Source: Panax quinquefolius (lineage: Eukaryota > Streptophyta > Magnoliopsida > Apiales > Araliaceae). From it: 64,000 nt of DNA. Location: the NCBI GenBank assembly GCA_020205615.1, contig CM035163.1:134945575-135009574 (forward strand), given 5' to 3'. Both the position numbers and the translations under genes were made by a program. Under the pieces are notes generated by a model. It was not told where the DNA came from. It searched no databases and worked only from the letters and a program-made list of their open reading frames with translations. This document shows, piece after piece, positions 41,203 to 54,557 of this stretch; position 1 is the stretch's first letter; the number at the start of each line of letters is the position of its first letter.

Positions 41203-43080
41203 ACTGTGACGCCCCCAAAATAGGTATACAACACTCATTCTGAGTCGTCAAAATATGTGGTACAGAAACAACTACAACTTAATTAATACAATACATAAAC
41301 TGTGAGTTTAAATACAAATATTGTCATCTAGACAATATTCACACCCAAATAAGTCCCCATCACAATTATTGATACATTATTTTACAAAAATGGTGAGGAC
41401 TACTAAAACAACTTCTAGAACCGGCGTTTCCATACCCCGACTAAGACTGCTACATTCTCGCCTTCTGAGAAGAAAAATAGAACAAAAAGGAAAAGGGTGA
41501 GCTCAACTAGCCCAGTAAAGAATATTATGACTAAGATAATATAGAACAAATTATTGTTAGTCTTCAACAAGGAAAAATCTGATAAAATACAATAGACAAC
41601 AAGTTTCAGATCAATATTCGCAGTGAAAATAATAATTCATAGATGAGTCATGTAGAGAATGAAATCTAGTATTATCCATGAATTTAAAAGTCCATCATCA
41701 ATTTTTTATCCCTGTAACATCAATCAATATACATCTGGAATCAAATATTCATCTTTGCACTACAGACCAAAGATATTGATCAGTTGGTTATGTTCATCTC
41801 AACGCCTGTACATCTTTGCATTACAGCCAAAGATATTCATCATAAAAGCACATTAATCTTTGCACTACATGTAAGACCCCGAAATTTTTTTAAATAAAAA
41901 GGAATTTCCTTTATTTATTATTTTGAAATAGTAAGGGTTGATTTGATTAATGTGGATAGTTAAGGGTTAAATACGCAAATATTTCAAAATAAGCAAGTGG
42001 TTATAAAATATTCATTTTGTTTGGGAATATTCGTTTGGTCGTGGAATATTAAATGCTTGGGAATATTAAATGCGGCCAAGCAGCATGCATGTGGGCCCCA
42101 TAACTGAAAGCGATTGGATGAAGAAAACGACAAATATAAGTTGGTTAAAAATAACTACAGAGTTATATCATAAGTTAAGACCGTTGAATACCCTATTGGT
42201 TAAAATACTGATGTCGCGTTGGTTGCACAAAGAAGATTACTCAGTATTGCACAAGATTGTTGAATTATTGATCCTTACGTAAGAAGGCACTACTCAATAA
42301 TTTTTACGATGATTCTTTATTCAATATTTTATTTTATTGATTCAATAATTATCAAGCGTTGATATTTTATATTATTGTTGTTCAATAATTGTCACCGCAT
42401 TATCTCCATTATCGGATCAATAATTCATATTATTTAAATAATATTATTAGATAGCATTATTGGCAATGTCTAGAAAGTTCATCGAAGGAGAGGTTTGGTC
42501 ACCTAATTGCGGCGCCCAAGAAGAGAAATCCTTATCTAAAGCCCCCCTTTCCTGAACTACTTTGGTTGTCATAATTGTGATTCTCGTAATATTATTTGTG
42601 AATAATTAATTATTGATTCATATGATAAAGAAATATTTATTTTATGTGGATATAAATGATGGATTTATTTATGTGGTTATAAATGAAGAAATTATTGTTG
42701 AGGTGTTTTATCGTGATTTTACCGTTCGAGGTATTAAAAATTAAATCGGGGTTTTGAGATATATTATGGGGATTATAATTTTTAATCCGACCGTTGATTA
42801 ATGGTAATTTTGGGTATGTTATACATACATAAGTTGAGTATATGTCCACAAATTTTGAACCGTTAAAATGCACGAATGATTTGTTATGAATTTTAAGAGG
42901 TGTCGATTCTAAATTAGGGTTATAATTGATTTTGGTGGAAAATTCTAGAATTGAGTGGGCCCCACTTGTGGTTGGTGAAGAAATGTGCTGAATTTTATTT
43001 CAAATGTGGTGGGTGGCAATAGTAGCGAGTAAAGCCATCGTGTAAGTGAGTCAAGTCTGCCTTGGCGGCTAACATTTTCC

Positions 43081-43087
43081 TATAAAT
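43081..43087 (+). promoter_or_regulatory. LTR TATA box (element B, 5' LTR)
   Basis: TATAAATGAGAGGGCTAAG; the same spot in the other LTRs reads TATAAATAGAGGGCTAAG. Probably sets the start of element RNA. Confidence 0.6.
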
Positions 43088-43514
43088 GAGAGGGCTAAGT
43101 TAAATTGAAAATCACACGTAAACAAAGTTTTCTCTTCTCTCTATTATTATTGAGCGTATTTTGTGAGTATTTAGATACTTTGAGAGTTCTTTGTTCAAAG
43201 ACAAGTTTCATTCAAAGATCACTTCCGACCTTCCTTCCGAAATCTTGATTCTTTGAGGTAAGGATATTATTTTTTTTCAGAATGATATTATTTCTTCAAT
43301 ATCATTATGTTGAAATGTTGATCTCAAGTTTTTATCAAATTTGGAACTTTTTTCATGCTCGGGGTTACTTATTCATGAGTTACTTATTCACGAGTTACTA
43401 TTCATGAGTTCTTACTATTCACGAGTTACTATTCATTCACGAGTACTATTCATGAAGCGTGAAGATGTTTTTGTGGAATTTCTATCTTTTGGTGTCGGAT
43501 TTACTATTCATGTA

Positions 43515-44755
43515 TATACGGTCTTATTCACGATACTAAGACTATTCACGATATCTAAGACTATTCACCAAAAAAATAAAATTTCTTCTTTTTGTCCAAA
43601 CATCTATTTTGGATACTAGCTTTGATTGTATCCATGTTTTGATCATTCTTGAATTTTACACCACCGTGATTATTTTTGGGGTATTGTTGGACATGGATAA
43701 AACAAAGTACTAATCTTTAATCCTTAATCCTTGTCATTTTGTTTCACTTTGGATTCGTTCTTTAAAAATATTTTTCATCATCCTCGGTCTTAAATGATGA
43801 TATTATTGAATATCTTTGGCACAGAAGTGCAAAGATGAATGATTTCTGAAGAATATCTTTTTGGCCTCGTAGTGCAAAGATGAACAGTGTTGAGATGAAC
43901 ACGACCGATCGATTAATATCTTTGGCCTGTAGTGCAAAAGATGAACAGTGTTTAAATGAATACATGACTAATCGATGAATATCTTTGGCCCAGTAGTCAA
44001 AGATGAATATTTGATTCCGGATGTATATTGATTGTTGTTACAGGGGATAAAAGATAGATTTGAACTTTTAATTCATACATAGAAGATAGTAGTTTGCATT
44101 CTCTACTTAACTCTTCTAATGAATTATTATTTCTTCACGTATCTGATTATTCACGATACTAAGACTATTCACGATACTGACTATTCACCAAAAAATAAAA
44201 TTTCTTCTTTTGTCCAAAACATCTATTTTGGATACTAGCTTTGATCAGATCCATGTTTTGATCATTCTTGAATTTTACACCACCGTGATTATTTTTGGGG
44301 TATTGTTGGACATGGATAAAACAAAGTACTAATCCTTAATCCTTAATCCTTGTCATTTTGTTTCACCTTTGGATTCGTTCTTTAAAAATATTTTCATCAT
44401 CCTCGCCTTAAATGATGATATTATTGAATATCTTTGGCTGTAGTGCAAAGATGAATGATTTCAAGAATATCTTTGGCACGTAGTGCAAAGATGAGCAGTG
44501 TTGAGATAATACGACCGATCGATTAATATCTTTGGCCACGTAGTGCAAAGATGAGCAGTGTGTTTAAATGAACATGACATTAATCGATGAATATCTTTGG
44601 CTCAGTAGTGCAAAGATGAATATTTGATTCCGGTATGTATATTGATTGTTGTTACGAGGATAAAAGATGACGATGAACTTTTAAATTCATACATGTAAGA
44701 TAGTAGTTTGCATTCTCTACTTAACTCTTCTAATGAATTATTATTTCCACGTGCG
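43515..44755. repeat. tandem duplication of about 0.62 kb in B 5' LTR
   Basis: 43515-44133 and 44134-44755 repeat the same segment (CTATTCACC..., the 'ggatactagctttgat' landmark, the 'atctttggc..gtagtgcaaagatga' repeats, 'aattattatttc' end). Present once in the 3' LTR. Confidence 0.88.
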
Positions 44756-45166
44756 AATATTGATTGAAAATTTGTTGTCTATCAGATTCTATTAAATTTT
44801 TCCTGTTGAAGACTAACGATAATTTGTTGTATATTATCTTAGTCATAATATTCTTTATCGAGCTAGTTGAGCTCACCCTTTTCCTTTTTGTTCCATTCTC
44901 TCTCGTCGGGAGGCGAGAATATAAGCGATGCAGTCGGGTATGGAATGAAGGTTTTAGAAAGGATTGTTTAGTAGTCCTCACCATTTTGTAAAATAATGTA
45001 TCAATAAATGTGATGAGGATTTATGTGAGTATAAATATTATCTAAGAAGATAATATTTGTATTTAAACTCACGCTTCTTGTTGTAATAATAAAGTTGTAG
45101 TTGTTTACGTACCATGTATTGACAACTCGGAATGGGTGATGTATACCTATTTTGGGGCGTCGCGGT

Positions 45167-45177
45167 TGGTATCGAGC
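45167..45177 (+). other. primer-binding site of element B
   Basis: TGGTATCGAGC, followed by the shared leader 'ttagggatatgatctc'. Same CAG-site change as in element A. Confidence 0.85.
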
Positions 45178-48100
45178 TTAGGGATATGATCTCTGGCGGA
45201 GATCGGGGAATAGAACTAGGAGGAGAGGCGAGTAAATCCTTATTTAGAAGCTTGTCTACTAGTTGGTCTTATTTGTTAGATATAGGGATATTATGTGATA
45301 TATTGATTTCCTTAATTAACCCTTGTTTTTGTATTTGAGAATGTCGTGAGAATTTATGGAGTAAATGAGGCCGTGAGAATGATCGGATTAACGAGGGAGC
45401 GTCTGACAGTGGCAATTTCCCGTAACAGATGTTTTAGACCACCGAAAGATGAACGAGGGATCGTTTAGAATTTGATGCAAAATCGACGAGGAGACTCGAT
45501 TCGAAGTTGGAGACCACGAATTTAATGCAAAAACAAATTAAGGAAAGATCCGATCAATGACGGGTCAAAGGCAAAGTTTGCAGATATGTTCGATTGGTGG
45601 AAATCAGGGCGATGACGCGGATGTTTCTTAGAGGTTTGAAAATGATCTCAGTCGTTTCTCATAAACTTTCTTTATTCAGATGTTGAAAAGGCTCAATTTA
45701 TCGATTAGAGACTCAAAGATTAAAGATGATACTCACGAATTTGGTGGATAATCATGAAGAAATGAGTTCATCATGGTTGAAAAGCGCCAAGATTTTAAAG
45801 AGGAGATTTAACAACGACTATGTGAAAATGTGGCGGTTCTAAGGGAGGAGACGACCACCCCATTACATAAATACAAATGCGAAAAGAGGGACATATCACC
45901 AAACCGCCCACAACAGCTCAAGGTATGCTATAGTTGTAAAAGGAAGTGAGACACCTAAAAAAAATCGTAAAAGTCAAAGTCAACGATTTTGTGTATGGTC
46001 ATAATGCGAGGAACCCAAACGAGGTGATCACGGGTAAGCTATTTATAAATTCTTATGCTATCTTTTATCTTGCATGTGCTCATTAGATCTATCTGGAAAT
46101 GTAGAGAAATTAAATTGATCAAGTTGGTCAAATAGCTATTCGCTTATTAAAAACTGATGTCAAGCTTTCTTAGCCCATGTTATGGATTTGAATAAAAGAC
46201 ACGCCAAATTTGAATAATATTCTCGTTATATCGATTTCCCGACGATTTCCAAGAACTTCCTGGCCTACCCCGTAACGTGAGAAGTGAATTCTTTATTGAT
46301 CTTGAACTCGGTACCAAGCCCATTTCTAAAACCCCATATCGAATGGCTCCCTATTGAACTTCAATGGAGTTAAAGGTCCAACCATGTAGAATTGTTGGAC
46401 ATCGGTTTCATTCGGCCCCAAGACATCTCCTTGGGGTGCCCTGCTTTATTTGTAAAAAGAAAGACGGAGTATGCTACTTTGTATTGACTATCGAATTGAA
46501 CCATGTCACCATCAAGAATAGGTATCCTCTACCTCGTATTGATGACTTGTTTGACCAAATAGGTGACACAATTCTTTTCAAAAATCGATTTCGCTCGATA
46601 TCATCAAATGAAAATTAGATCCGAGGATATTCCAAAGATATTCAAAATGTAACTTCCGGTATGGGCATTATGATTCTTAGTCATGTCTTTTCTGGACTAA
46701 CTAATGCTCCGCTTGGCTTTCATGGATATGATGAACCGAGTATTCAAGGAATATTTGGATCATTCGTTGTTGTCTTTATTGATGACATCCTTATATATTC
46801 CAAAAGTCGTGAAGATCATGAGCACCATTTGAAGCCGGGTACTCCAAAGGCTTCAGTGAAAACCAACTATATGCCAAATTGAAGAAATCACGCAGTTCTC
46901 GCTTCGAGGAAGTAGCCTTTCTTGGGCATGTGGTGTCAAAACATAGAGTATCTGTTGATCCGCTGAAGATTGAAGCAATACAAAGTCGGGAGCAACCGGT
47001 TCCAAGTCGGATCAAGCACGTAGCTTTTGGGCTTAATTGGTTATTATCTGAGATTAGTGGAAGGGTTTTCTCGAATCGCTACTCCATTAACTCGCCTAAC
47101 TCGAAAGGATACGAAATTGTTTGGGGCTTAAGAATGCGAGAAAGTTTCAAGAGCTTAAGAGAGACTTATTTCTAAGACTGCTTCTAACAATACCATCTCG
47201 TTCGGATGGATTTGTTATCTACGCCGATGCTCGTGCAAAGGGTTAGGATGTGTTCTCATGCAACGTGGGAAAGTCATAGCCTATGCCTCATGACAACTTA
47301 AAGAGTATGAGAAATGTTTATCTCGATTGTTTAACTTGCCAACGTTAAAGGCGGAGCATCTAGTACCTGATTGAGATTAACACATTACCATGTTTCTCGC
47401 TTCCATTTCTCAAGGCATCAATGATTTGGGTTATTGGAGACTTATTCACTTTCTTGAAGACTTATTCACTGCGTCTTGCTAGTATGTATGTAAATGAGAT
47501 TGTGAGGTTGCATGGCATGCCCGTATCCATAGTTTTGGATCGTGACCCAAGATTCACTTCAAGATTTTGGGTTAGCTTGCAAAAAGCTATGGGCACGGAT
47601 TTGCGATTTAGTTAGAAGATACCATCCCCAAACGGACGGACAATCGAGAGGACTATTCAAACTCTTGAAGATTTATTAAGACTCGTGTCCCTGACTTCAA
47701 GGCGCTTGGGATAAGTATTTACCATTGGTGGAATTCTCCTACAACAACAGCTTATCGAGCAAAGTATAGGTGTGGCTCCATTCAAGCATTATATGGACGA
47801 AAATGTCGTTCTCCAATATGTTGGGATGAGGTGGGTGAAGCAACATTATTGGGACCCGAAAGTTAAGACGTATGACTATCGAAAAGATCCAAATGATTCG
47901 ACAACGATACAAACGGCAGACAAGATCGACAAAAGAGTTATGCGGACCTTCATCGAAAGGACGTGGAATTTAATGTAGGGGATCATGTATTGTTACGAGT
48001 TGCTCCATGGAAGGGAGTTACAAGATTTGGGAAAGAGAGAAAGCTCAATCCACGATTTATCGGTCCATTTCAAATTCTTGACCGAGTAGGAAATGTAGCC

Positions 48101-48427
48101 TATATGACTTGCGTTACCTCAAAGTATGTCTCGTGTTCATAATGTGTTTCACATATCTGTATTTCGTAAATATGTGAAAGACCCAACCACGTTATCGAAG
48201 TTAGAACCGGATGAGATAGTAGAAGACTTAACGTATGAGGAGGTACCTATCAAGATCTTGGATAGGAAGGAGCATGTCCTACGCCAAGAAGGTCATACCA
48301 CAAGTTAAAGTTTTGTGGAGGAATCATGCTATAGAGGAAATGACACGGAATTGAAAGCGGAAATGAAAGCGAGGTATCCTCACCTTTTCAAACACTGTAC
48401 GTCACGTCAATTTCGAGGACGAAATTT
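45178..48427 (+). pseudogene. decayed gag-pol of element B
   Basis: Pieces in order: gag remnant (45340-46100); reverse transcriptase (46364-46880) with KKKDGVCYF, ELNHVTIKNRYPLPRIDDLF, then VVVFIDDILIYSKSREDHEH, the catalytic F-IDD motif of Ty3/gypsy; RNase H-like residue string around 47230-47310; integrase pieces (47485-47990) with [11 protein letters not shown] and [12 protein letters not shown]-terminal pol (48000-48400) with VHNVFHISVFRKYVKDP and DLTYEEVPIKILDRKEHVLR. Many frame changes, so no functional polyprotein. The gag-less, pol-fragmented interior is only 3.3 kb, about 1.5 kb less than a full Tekay-like element would need. Confidence 0.9.
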
Positions 48428-48442
48428 CATAAGGAGGGAGGT
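48428..48442 (+). other. polypurine tract of element B
   Basis: ATAAGGAGGGAGG directly before the LTR start TGTAAGACC at 48443. Confidence 0.85.
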
Positions 48443-51133
48443 TGTAAGACCTCAAATTTTTTAAATAAAAGGAATTTTCTTTATTTATTATTTTGAAATA
48501 GTAAGGGTTGATTTGATTAATGTGGATAGTTAAGGGTTAAATACGCAAATATTTCAAAATAAGCAAGTGGTTATAAAATATTCATTTTGTTTGGGAATAT
48601 TCGTTTGGTCGTGGAATATTCAGATCTTTGTCGGGAATATTCGCATGACTGACAAGAGCCATGTGTGGGGCCCCATAACTGAAAGCGATTGGATGAAGAA
48701 AACGACAAATATAAGTTGGTTAAAAATAACGCCGTAGTTATTACAAGTAAGACCGTTGAATACCCTAGTTGGTTAAAATACAATGTCTACGCGTGGTTGC
48801 ATGAGAAGACACCAGTATTGCATAAGATTGTTGAATTATTGATCCTTACGTAAAGAAGGCACTACTCAATAATTTTTACAAGAGTTATCGCTTCAATATT
48901 TTATTTTATCGATTCAATAATTGCCAAGGCGTTGATATTTTATATTATTGTTGTTCAATAATTGTCAACGCATTATTATCTCCATTATCGATCAATAATT
49001 CATATTATTTAAATAATATTATTAGATAGCATTATTGGCAATGTCTAGAAAGTTCATCAAGGAGAGGTTTGGTCACCTAAATCAAGCCGCCAAGAAGGAG
49101 AAATCCTTATCTGAAAAGCCCCTCTTTCCTGGAACTACCGTCATCATAATTGTGATTCTCGTAATATTATTTGTGAATAATTAATTATTGATTCATATGA
49201 TAAAGAAATATTTATTTTATGTGGATATAAATGATGGATTTATTTATGTGGTTATAAATGAAGAAATTATTGTTGAGGTGTTTTATCAAGATTTTACCGT
49301 ATTGGAGGTATTAAAATTAAATCGTGGGTTTTGAGATATATTATGGGATTATAATTTTTAATCCGACCGATTGCTGATTGTGGTAATTTTTGGGTATGTT
49401 ATACATACATAAGTTGAGTATATGTCCACAAATTTTGAACCGTTAAAATGCACGAATGATTTGTTATGAATTTTAAGAGGTGTCCGATTGGAAATTAGGG
49501 TTATAATTGATTTTGGTGGAAAATTCTAGAATTGAGTGGGCCCCACTTGTGGTTGGTGAAGAAATGTGCTGAATTTTATTTCAAATGTGGTGGGTGGCAA
49601 TAGTAGCGGTAAAGCCATCGGTAGCAGTCAAGTCTGCTTTGGTGCAACTAACATTTTCCTATAAATAGAGGGCTAAGTTAGAATTGAAAATCACACGAAA
49701 CAAAGTTTTCTCTTCTCTATATTATTGAGCGTATTTTGTGAGTATTTAGATACTTTGAGAGTTGTTTGTTCAAGACAAGTTTCATTCAAGATCACTTGAG
49801 ACCTTTCCTTCCGGCAATCGATTCTTTGAGGTAAGGGATATTATTTTTTTTCAGTAATGATATTATTTCTTCAATATCATTATGTTGAAATGTTGATCTG
49901 AAGTTTTTATCAAATTTGGAACTTTTTCATGCTCCGGGTTACTATTCATGAGTTACTATTCACGAGTTACTATTCATGAGTTACTATTCACGAGTTACTA
50001 TTCACGAGTACTATTCAATGAAGCGTGAAGATGTTTTTGTGGAATTTCTATCTTTTGGTGTCGGATTTACTATTCATGTATACGGTACTATTCACGTATA
50101 CGGCACTATTCACGTATACGGCACTATTCACGTATACGGCACTATTCACCAAAAAAAAAATAAAATTTCTTCTTTTTGTCCAAAACATCTATTTTGGATA
50201 CTAGCTTTGATTGTATCCATGTTTTGATCATTCTTGAATTTTACACCACTGTGATTATTTTTGGGGTATTGTTGGACATGGATAAAACAAAGTACGAATC
50301 CTTAATCCTTAATCCTTGTCATTTTGTTTCACCGGATTCGTTTCTTTAAAATATTTTTCATCATCCTCGGTCCTTAAATGATGATATTATTGAATATCTT
50401 TGGCTGTAGTGCAAAGATGAATGATTTCTCAAGAATATCTTTGGCCCGTAGAGTGCAAAGATGAATGTGTGTTGAGATGAACACGACCGATCGATTAATA
50501 TCTTTGGCCTGTAGTGCAAAGATGAGCAGTGTTTAAATGAACATGACCAATCGATGAATATCTTTGGCCCAGAAAGTGCAAAGATGAATATTTGATTCCG
50601 GATGTATATTGATTGTTGTTACAGGGGATAAAAGATGACGATGAACTTTTAAATTCATACATAGAAGATAGTAGTTTGCATTCTCTACTTAACTCTTCTA
50701 ATGAATTATTATTTCATGCGAATATATGATTGAAAATTTGTTGTCTATTGTATTCTATTAAATTTTTCCTCGTTGAAGACTAACGATAATTTGTTGTATA
50801 TTATCTTAGTCATAATATTCTTTTGAGCTAGTTGAGCTCACCCTTTTCCTTTTGTTCCATTCTTCTCGTGGAGGCGAGAATATAAGCGAGTGCGAGCCTG
50901 GAGTACGGAATGAAGGTTTTAGAAAGGATTGTTTAGTAGTCCTCACCATTTTGTAAAATAATGTATCAATAAATGTGATGAGGATTTATGTGAGTATAAA
51001 TATTGCTCTGTAAGATAATATTTGTATTTAAACTCACAGCTTTATTGTTGTAATAATAAAGTTGTAGTTGTTTCGCATACCATGTATTGACAACTCAGAA
51101 TGGGTGATGTATACCTATTTTGGGGGCGTCACA
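48443..51133 (+). repeat. Element B 3' LTR
   Basis: 2691 bp, TGTAAGACCTC to GGGGGCGTCACA. Holds TTACTATTCA(C/T)GAG repeats at about 49938-50015, a 17-bp 'actattcacgtatacggc' repeat at 50060-50150, and four copies of the ATCTTTG/CAAAGAT unit at about 50393-50590. Confidence 0.93.
49660..49667 (+). promoter_or_regulatory. LTR TATA box (element B, 3' LTR)
   Basis: TATAAATA followed by GAGGGCTAAG. Confidence 0.65.
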
Positions 51134-53066
51134 CTACAGGCCAAAGATATTCAATAATATCATCATGTAGGACTGAGGATGATGAAAAATATTTTAAAGA
51201 AAATGAATTCAGTAAAACAAAAGAATAAATATTAAGGATTCGTATTTCGGTTTATACATGACTAAAAATACCTTGTAAATAATCATAGTGGAGTAAAATT
51301 CAAGAATGATCAAAACATGGATACAATCAAAGCTAGTATCCATAATAGATATTTTGGACGAAAAGGAAAATTTTCATTTTTCGATGAATAGTTCCGTATT
51401 CGTGAATAGTGCCGTATTCGTAAATAGTGTCGTATACGTGAATAGTAACCCAACACAAAAAGTTCCAAATTTGATTAAATGTTCAAACCAATATTTCGGC
51501 ATAATGATATTGAAGAAAATAATATCATTTAAGAAGAAAATAACATTCCTTACCTCTAAAGAATAGTACTTCTGGCTGGACTACTGGATATAGTGCTGAA
51601 GGAATTTGCACCGTATAGCAACACTCAAAGTATTAAAGTACTCACAAGAATACGCTCGATAATATAGAGAGAGAAAGAGAGAAAACTTTAGTTTCTGGTG
51701 TGATTTTCAATTCTAACCTAAGCACCCTATTTATAGGAAAATGCTTAGAACACCAAAGCAGAAAATTTTAAAAAATATTAATATATTTATATAAATTTTC
51801 CTTAGCCCAGTTTTTTGGTCTAGACATCAGCCACCAACCCACCAAAATCACAAAAAAAAATTTTGTTAACAAATTATTTAAAACTCCAAAATCAATTCAG
51901 ACCCAATATACCAGAACTTCAATAATTCACAATAAATAGCTCTTTTATCAGAAAAATTTGAATCTTATGTCCATTTCATAGGAAATTTAATTATCTACAA
52001 CTTTGTAGAAGAAAGTTTTTCCAAATTCCAAATAGAAATTGACCGAAATCCTCAAACGGGCAATTTTACAGGCTATAATCAAATTTCAGTCAAGAAATGG
52101 GCTCACAAACATGTTTAACATGTTTTAAACAATTTTTATAACAAAAATACTCTTCCTCCTCATATACTCATATATCTCACATTTATTGTAAAAATATCAC
52201 CATTATTATATTATTAAAATATAATAATATATTTAAATAAATTATTTTATCGAAAAAGATAAAAATATCAATTTTAACAATTGTCACATTAAAATTTTCT
52301 CCATCTATATCCATATAAAATGAATATTTTCGTCATCATAAAAATCAATAATTAATTATTCACAAATAATATTACAGAATCACAATATCGATAACGGCAT
52401 ACGCCTCCTGTGAAAGAGGGGTTTTCCAATAAGATTTCTCTTTATCATGCGCCGCAATTAGATGACCAAACCTCTCCTTGGATGTAACTTTCTAGATATT
52501 GCCAATAATGTTATCTAATAATATTATTCAGATAATATGAATTATTGCTCTGATAATGGAAAATACTATGTAGTGACAATTATTGAAACAATAAAAATAT
52601 AAAATATCAACGTAGCAATTATTGAATCAATAAAATAAAATATTGAACAATAATTACTGTAACAATTATTGAGTAGTACCTTCTTACGTAAGAATCAATA
52701 ATTGGTGCAATATCGTGTGCTACTGTGTTTTAACCACCGGGTATTCTAACAAGATAATTCAGAATAACTACGCCATTTATTATTAATAAATAACTTATAC
52801 TGCTGCTTTCTTTATCCAATCGCTTTTCCGTTATGGGGTCCACATAAAATTCGTCATCGCATCGAATATTCCCCAAACAATAAGAATATTCCACGACCAA
52901 ACGAATATTCCCCAACAATAATGAATATTTTATAACCACTTGCTTATTTGAAATATTTCATGCGATTTTACCCATAACTAACCACATTAATCAAATCAAC
53001 CCTTACTATTTCAAAATAATAAATAGAGGAAATTCAATTTTATTTATAATAAGTTGGGGTCTTACA

Positions 53067-53660
53067 ACCTCCTCTCCTTATGAAATTTCATCCTCGAAAT
53101 TGACGTACGTACTTGTTGTTTCGAAAAGGTGAGGATACCTCGCTTTCATTTCCGTTTCCAACTCCCGCCATTTCCTCAATAGCATGGTTCCTCCACAAAA
53201 CTTTGACTTGTGGTATGACCTTTGTGCGTAGGACATGCTCCTTCCTATCCAAGATCTTGACAGGTACCTCTTCATACGTTAAGTCTTTGGTTATCTCGTC
53301 CGGTTCTAACTCAATATCGTGGTTCGGGTCTTTCACATATTTACGAAGCACGGATATGTGAAAAATATTATGAACACGAGACATACTTGGAGGTAACGCG
53401 AGTCTATAGGCTACATTCCCTACTCGGTCAAAAATTTGAAATGGACCAATAAATCGTGGATTGAGCTTTCCTCTCTTTCCAAATCTTGTAACTCTCTTCC
53501 ATGGAGCAACTCGCAACAATACATGATCCCCAATACTAAATTCCACGTCTTTTCGATGAAGATTCGCATAACTCTTTTGTCGATCTTGTGCCGTTTGTAT
53601 ACATTGTCGAATCATTTGGATCTTTTCTGTAGTCATACATACCAAATCGGGTCCCAACAA
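53067..53660 (-). pseudogene. pol C-terminal fragment (element C), open frame
   Basis: Minus-strand frame from 53660 to about 53088 is uninterrupted: IQTAQDRQKSYANLHRKDVE, SIGDHVLLRVAPWKRVTRFG, KLNPRFIGPFQIFDRVGNVA, VHNIFHISVLRKYVKDP, DLTYEEVPVKILDRKEHVLR, VKVLWRNHAIEE. This is the integrase C-terminal end of Del/Tekay-type chromoviruses. It ends in a polypurine tract beside the C LTR. Its 5' side is cut by an LTR at 53661. The best preserved coding stretch of any element here, but only a fragment. Confidence 0.9.
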
Positions 53661-53818
53661 TGTGACGCCCCCAAAATAGGTATACATCACTCATCTAGAG
53701 TCGCCAAATACATGGTACATAAATCAAATACAACTTAATAATACAACTGTCGTGTAAAATACGACAAAACATAAACTGAGAGTTTAAGCAAGAATATTGC
53801 CTTCTAGACAATATCCAC
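53661..53818 (-). repeat. LTR head (C family), interrupted
   Basis: Starts TGTGACGCCCCCAAAATAGG inside the pol fragment and is cut after 158 bp by a plus-oriented LTR. The remainder presumably lies beyond the window. Confidence 0.8.
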
Positions 53819-54176
53819 TGTAAGACCCCAACTTATTATAAATAAATTGAATTTTCTTCTATTCATTATTCTAAATTAATAAGGTGTTAATTTGATATAA
53901 TGCTTTAGTTATGGGTGAAATGTGTAAAGTTTACAAAATAAGCAAGTGGTTATAAAATATTCATTTCTGTCGGGGAATATTCGTTTGGTCGTGGAATATT
54001 CTTTTTGTCGGGAATCTCTGTACGACGGCGTAGTCATTTGTGGGCCCCACAATAGAAAACGGTAGGATGAAAGAAAACGACAAAGTTTGAGTTTTATAAA
54101 TAACTACAGTAATTATTACTGCTAACATTTGCTGGATTACTTGGTGGTTAAAATACAATAATATGCATGGTTCTTT
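53819..54176 (+). repeat. LTR head (plus), interrupted
   Basis: Begins TGTAAGACCCCAACTTATTA; 358 bp colinear with the first part of B, D and 34141 LTRs, cut by a minus LTR head. Confidence 0.8.
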
Positions 54177-54557
54177 TGCGACGCCCCAAAATTAGGTATA
54201 CGTCCACCCATCTTGGGTCGCCACTTACATGGTACATAAATTCAAATACAACTTACTAATATAACGTCGTATACAATACGACATAAAATCGTGAGTTTGA
54301 ATACAAATATTGTCTACTAGATATTATACAAATTCAAAAGGAGTCCTCATTACAACTATTATCACACTATTTCACGTAATAGTGAGGACTACTAATGCTA
54401 TCCTCCTGGACCATTACTCCGCTCCCCGACTCGTCCCAAATATGTTCTCATTTCACGAAGAGAACGGTGAAAGAAAGAAGGTGAGCTCAACTAGCCCAAA
54501 GAAGAAATATTACGACTAAGATAATGCGAATAAATTATCATTAGCCTTCAATGTGTT
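54177..54557 (-). repeat. LTR head (A family), interrupted
   Basis: Begins TGCGACGCCCCAAAATTAGG and is colinear with 11891-12260 of element A, then is cut by element D. Confidence 0.82.

Larger units (their letters stand above)
41870..45164 (+). repeat. Element B 5' LTR
   Basis: Starts TGTAAGACCCCGAAATTTTT and ends in TTTGGGGCGTC. About 0.6 kb longer than its partner because of an internal tandem duplication (43515-44755). Carries TTACTATTCACGAG short repeats at 43365-43450 and a TATAAAT box at 43081. Confidence 0.92.
41865..51138 (+). mobile_element. Element B: full-length Ty3/gypsy element nested in C
   Basis: LTRs 41870-45164 and 48443-51133, primer site, decayed pol and polypurine tract, all in plus orientation. 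Perfect 5-bp target duplication CTACA at 41865-41869 and 51134-51138. About 9.26 kb without the duplications. Confidence 0.94.
41205..53066 (-). mobile_element. element C LTR, interrupted by element B
   Basis: The LTR is 41205-41869 plus 51134-53066 (about 2.6 kb after removing B and one CTACA), from TGTGACGCCCCCAAAATAGG to GGGGTCTTACA. It is colinear with the solo LTR 35686-38302. It has a primer site and gag on its left edge but a polypurine tract and pol end on its right edge, so one LTR serves two internal regions. Confidence 0.88.
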
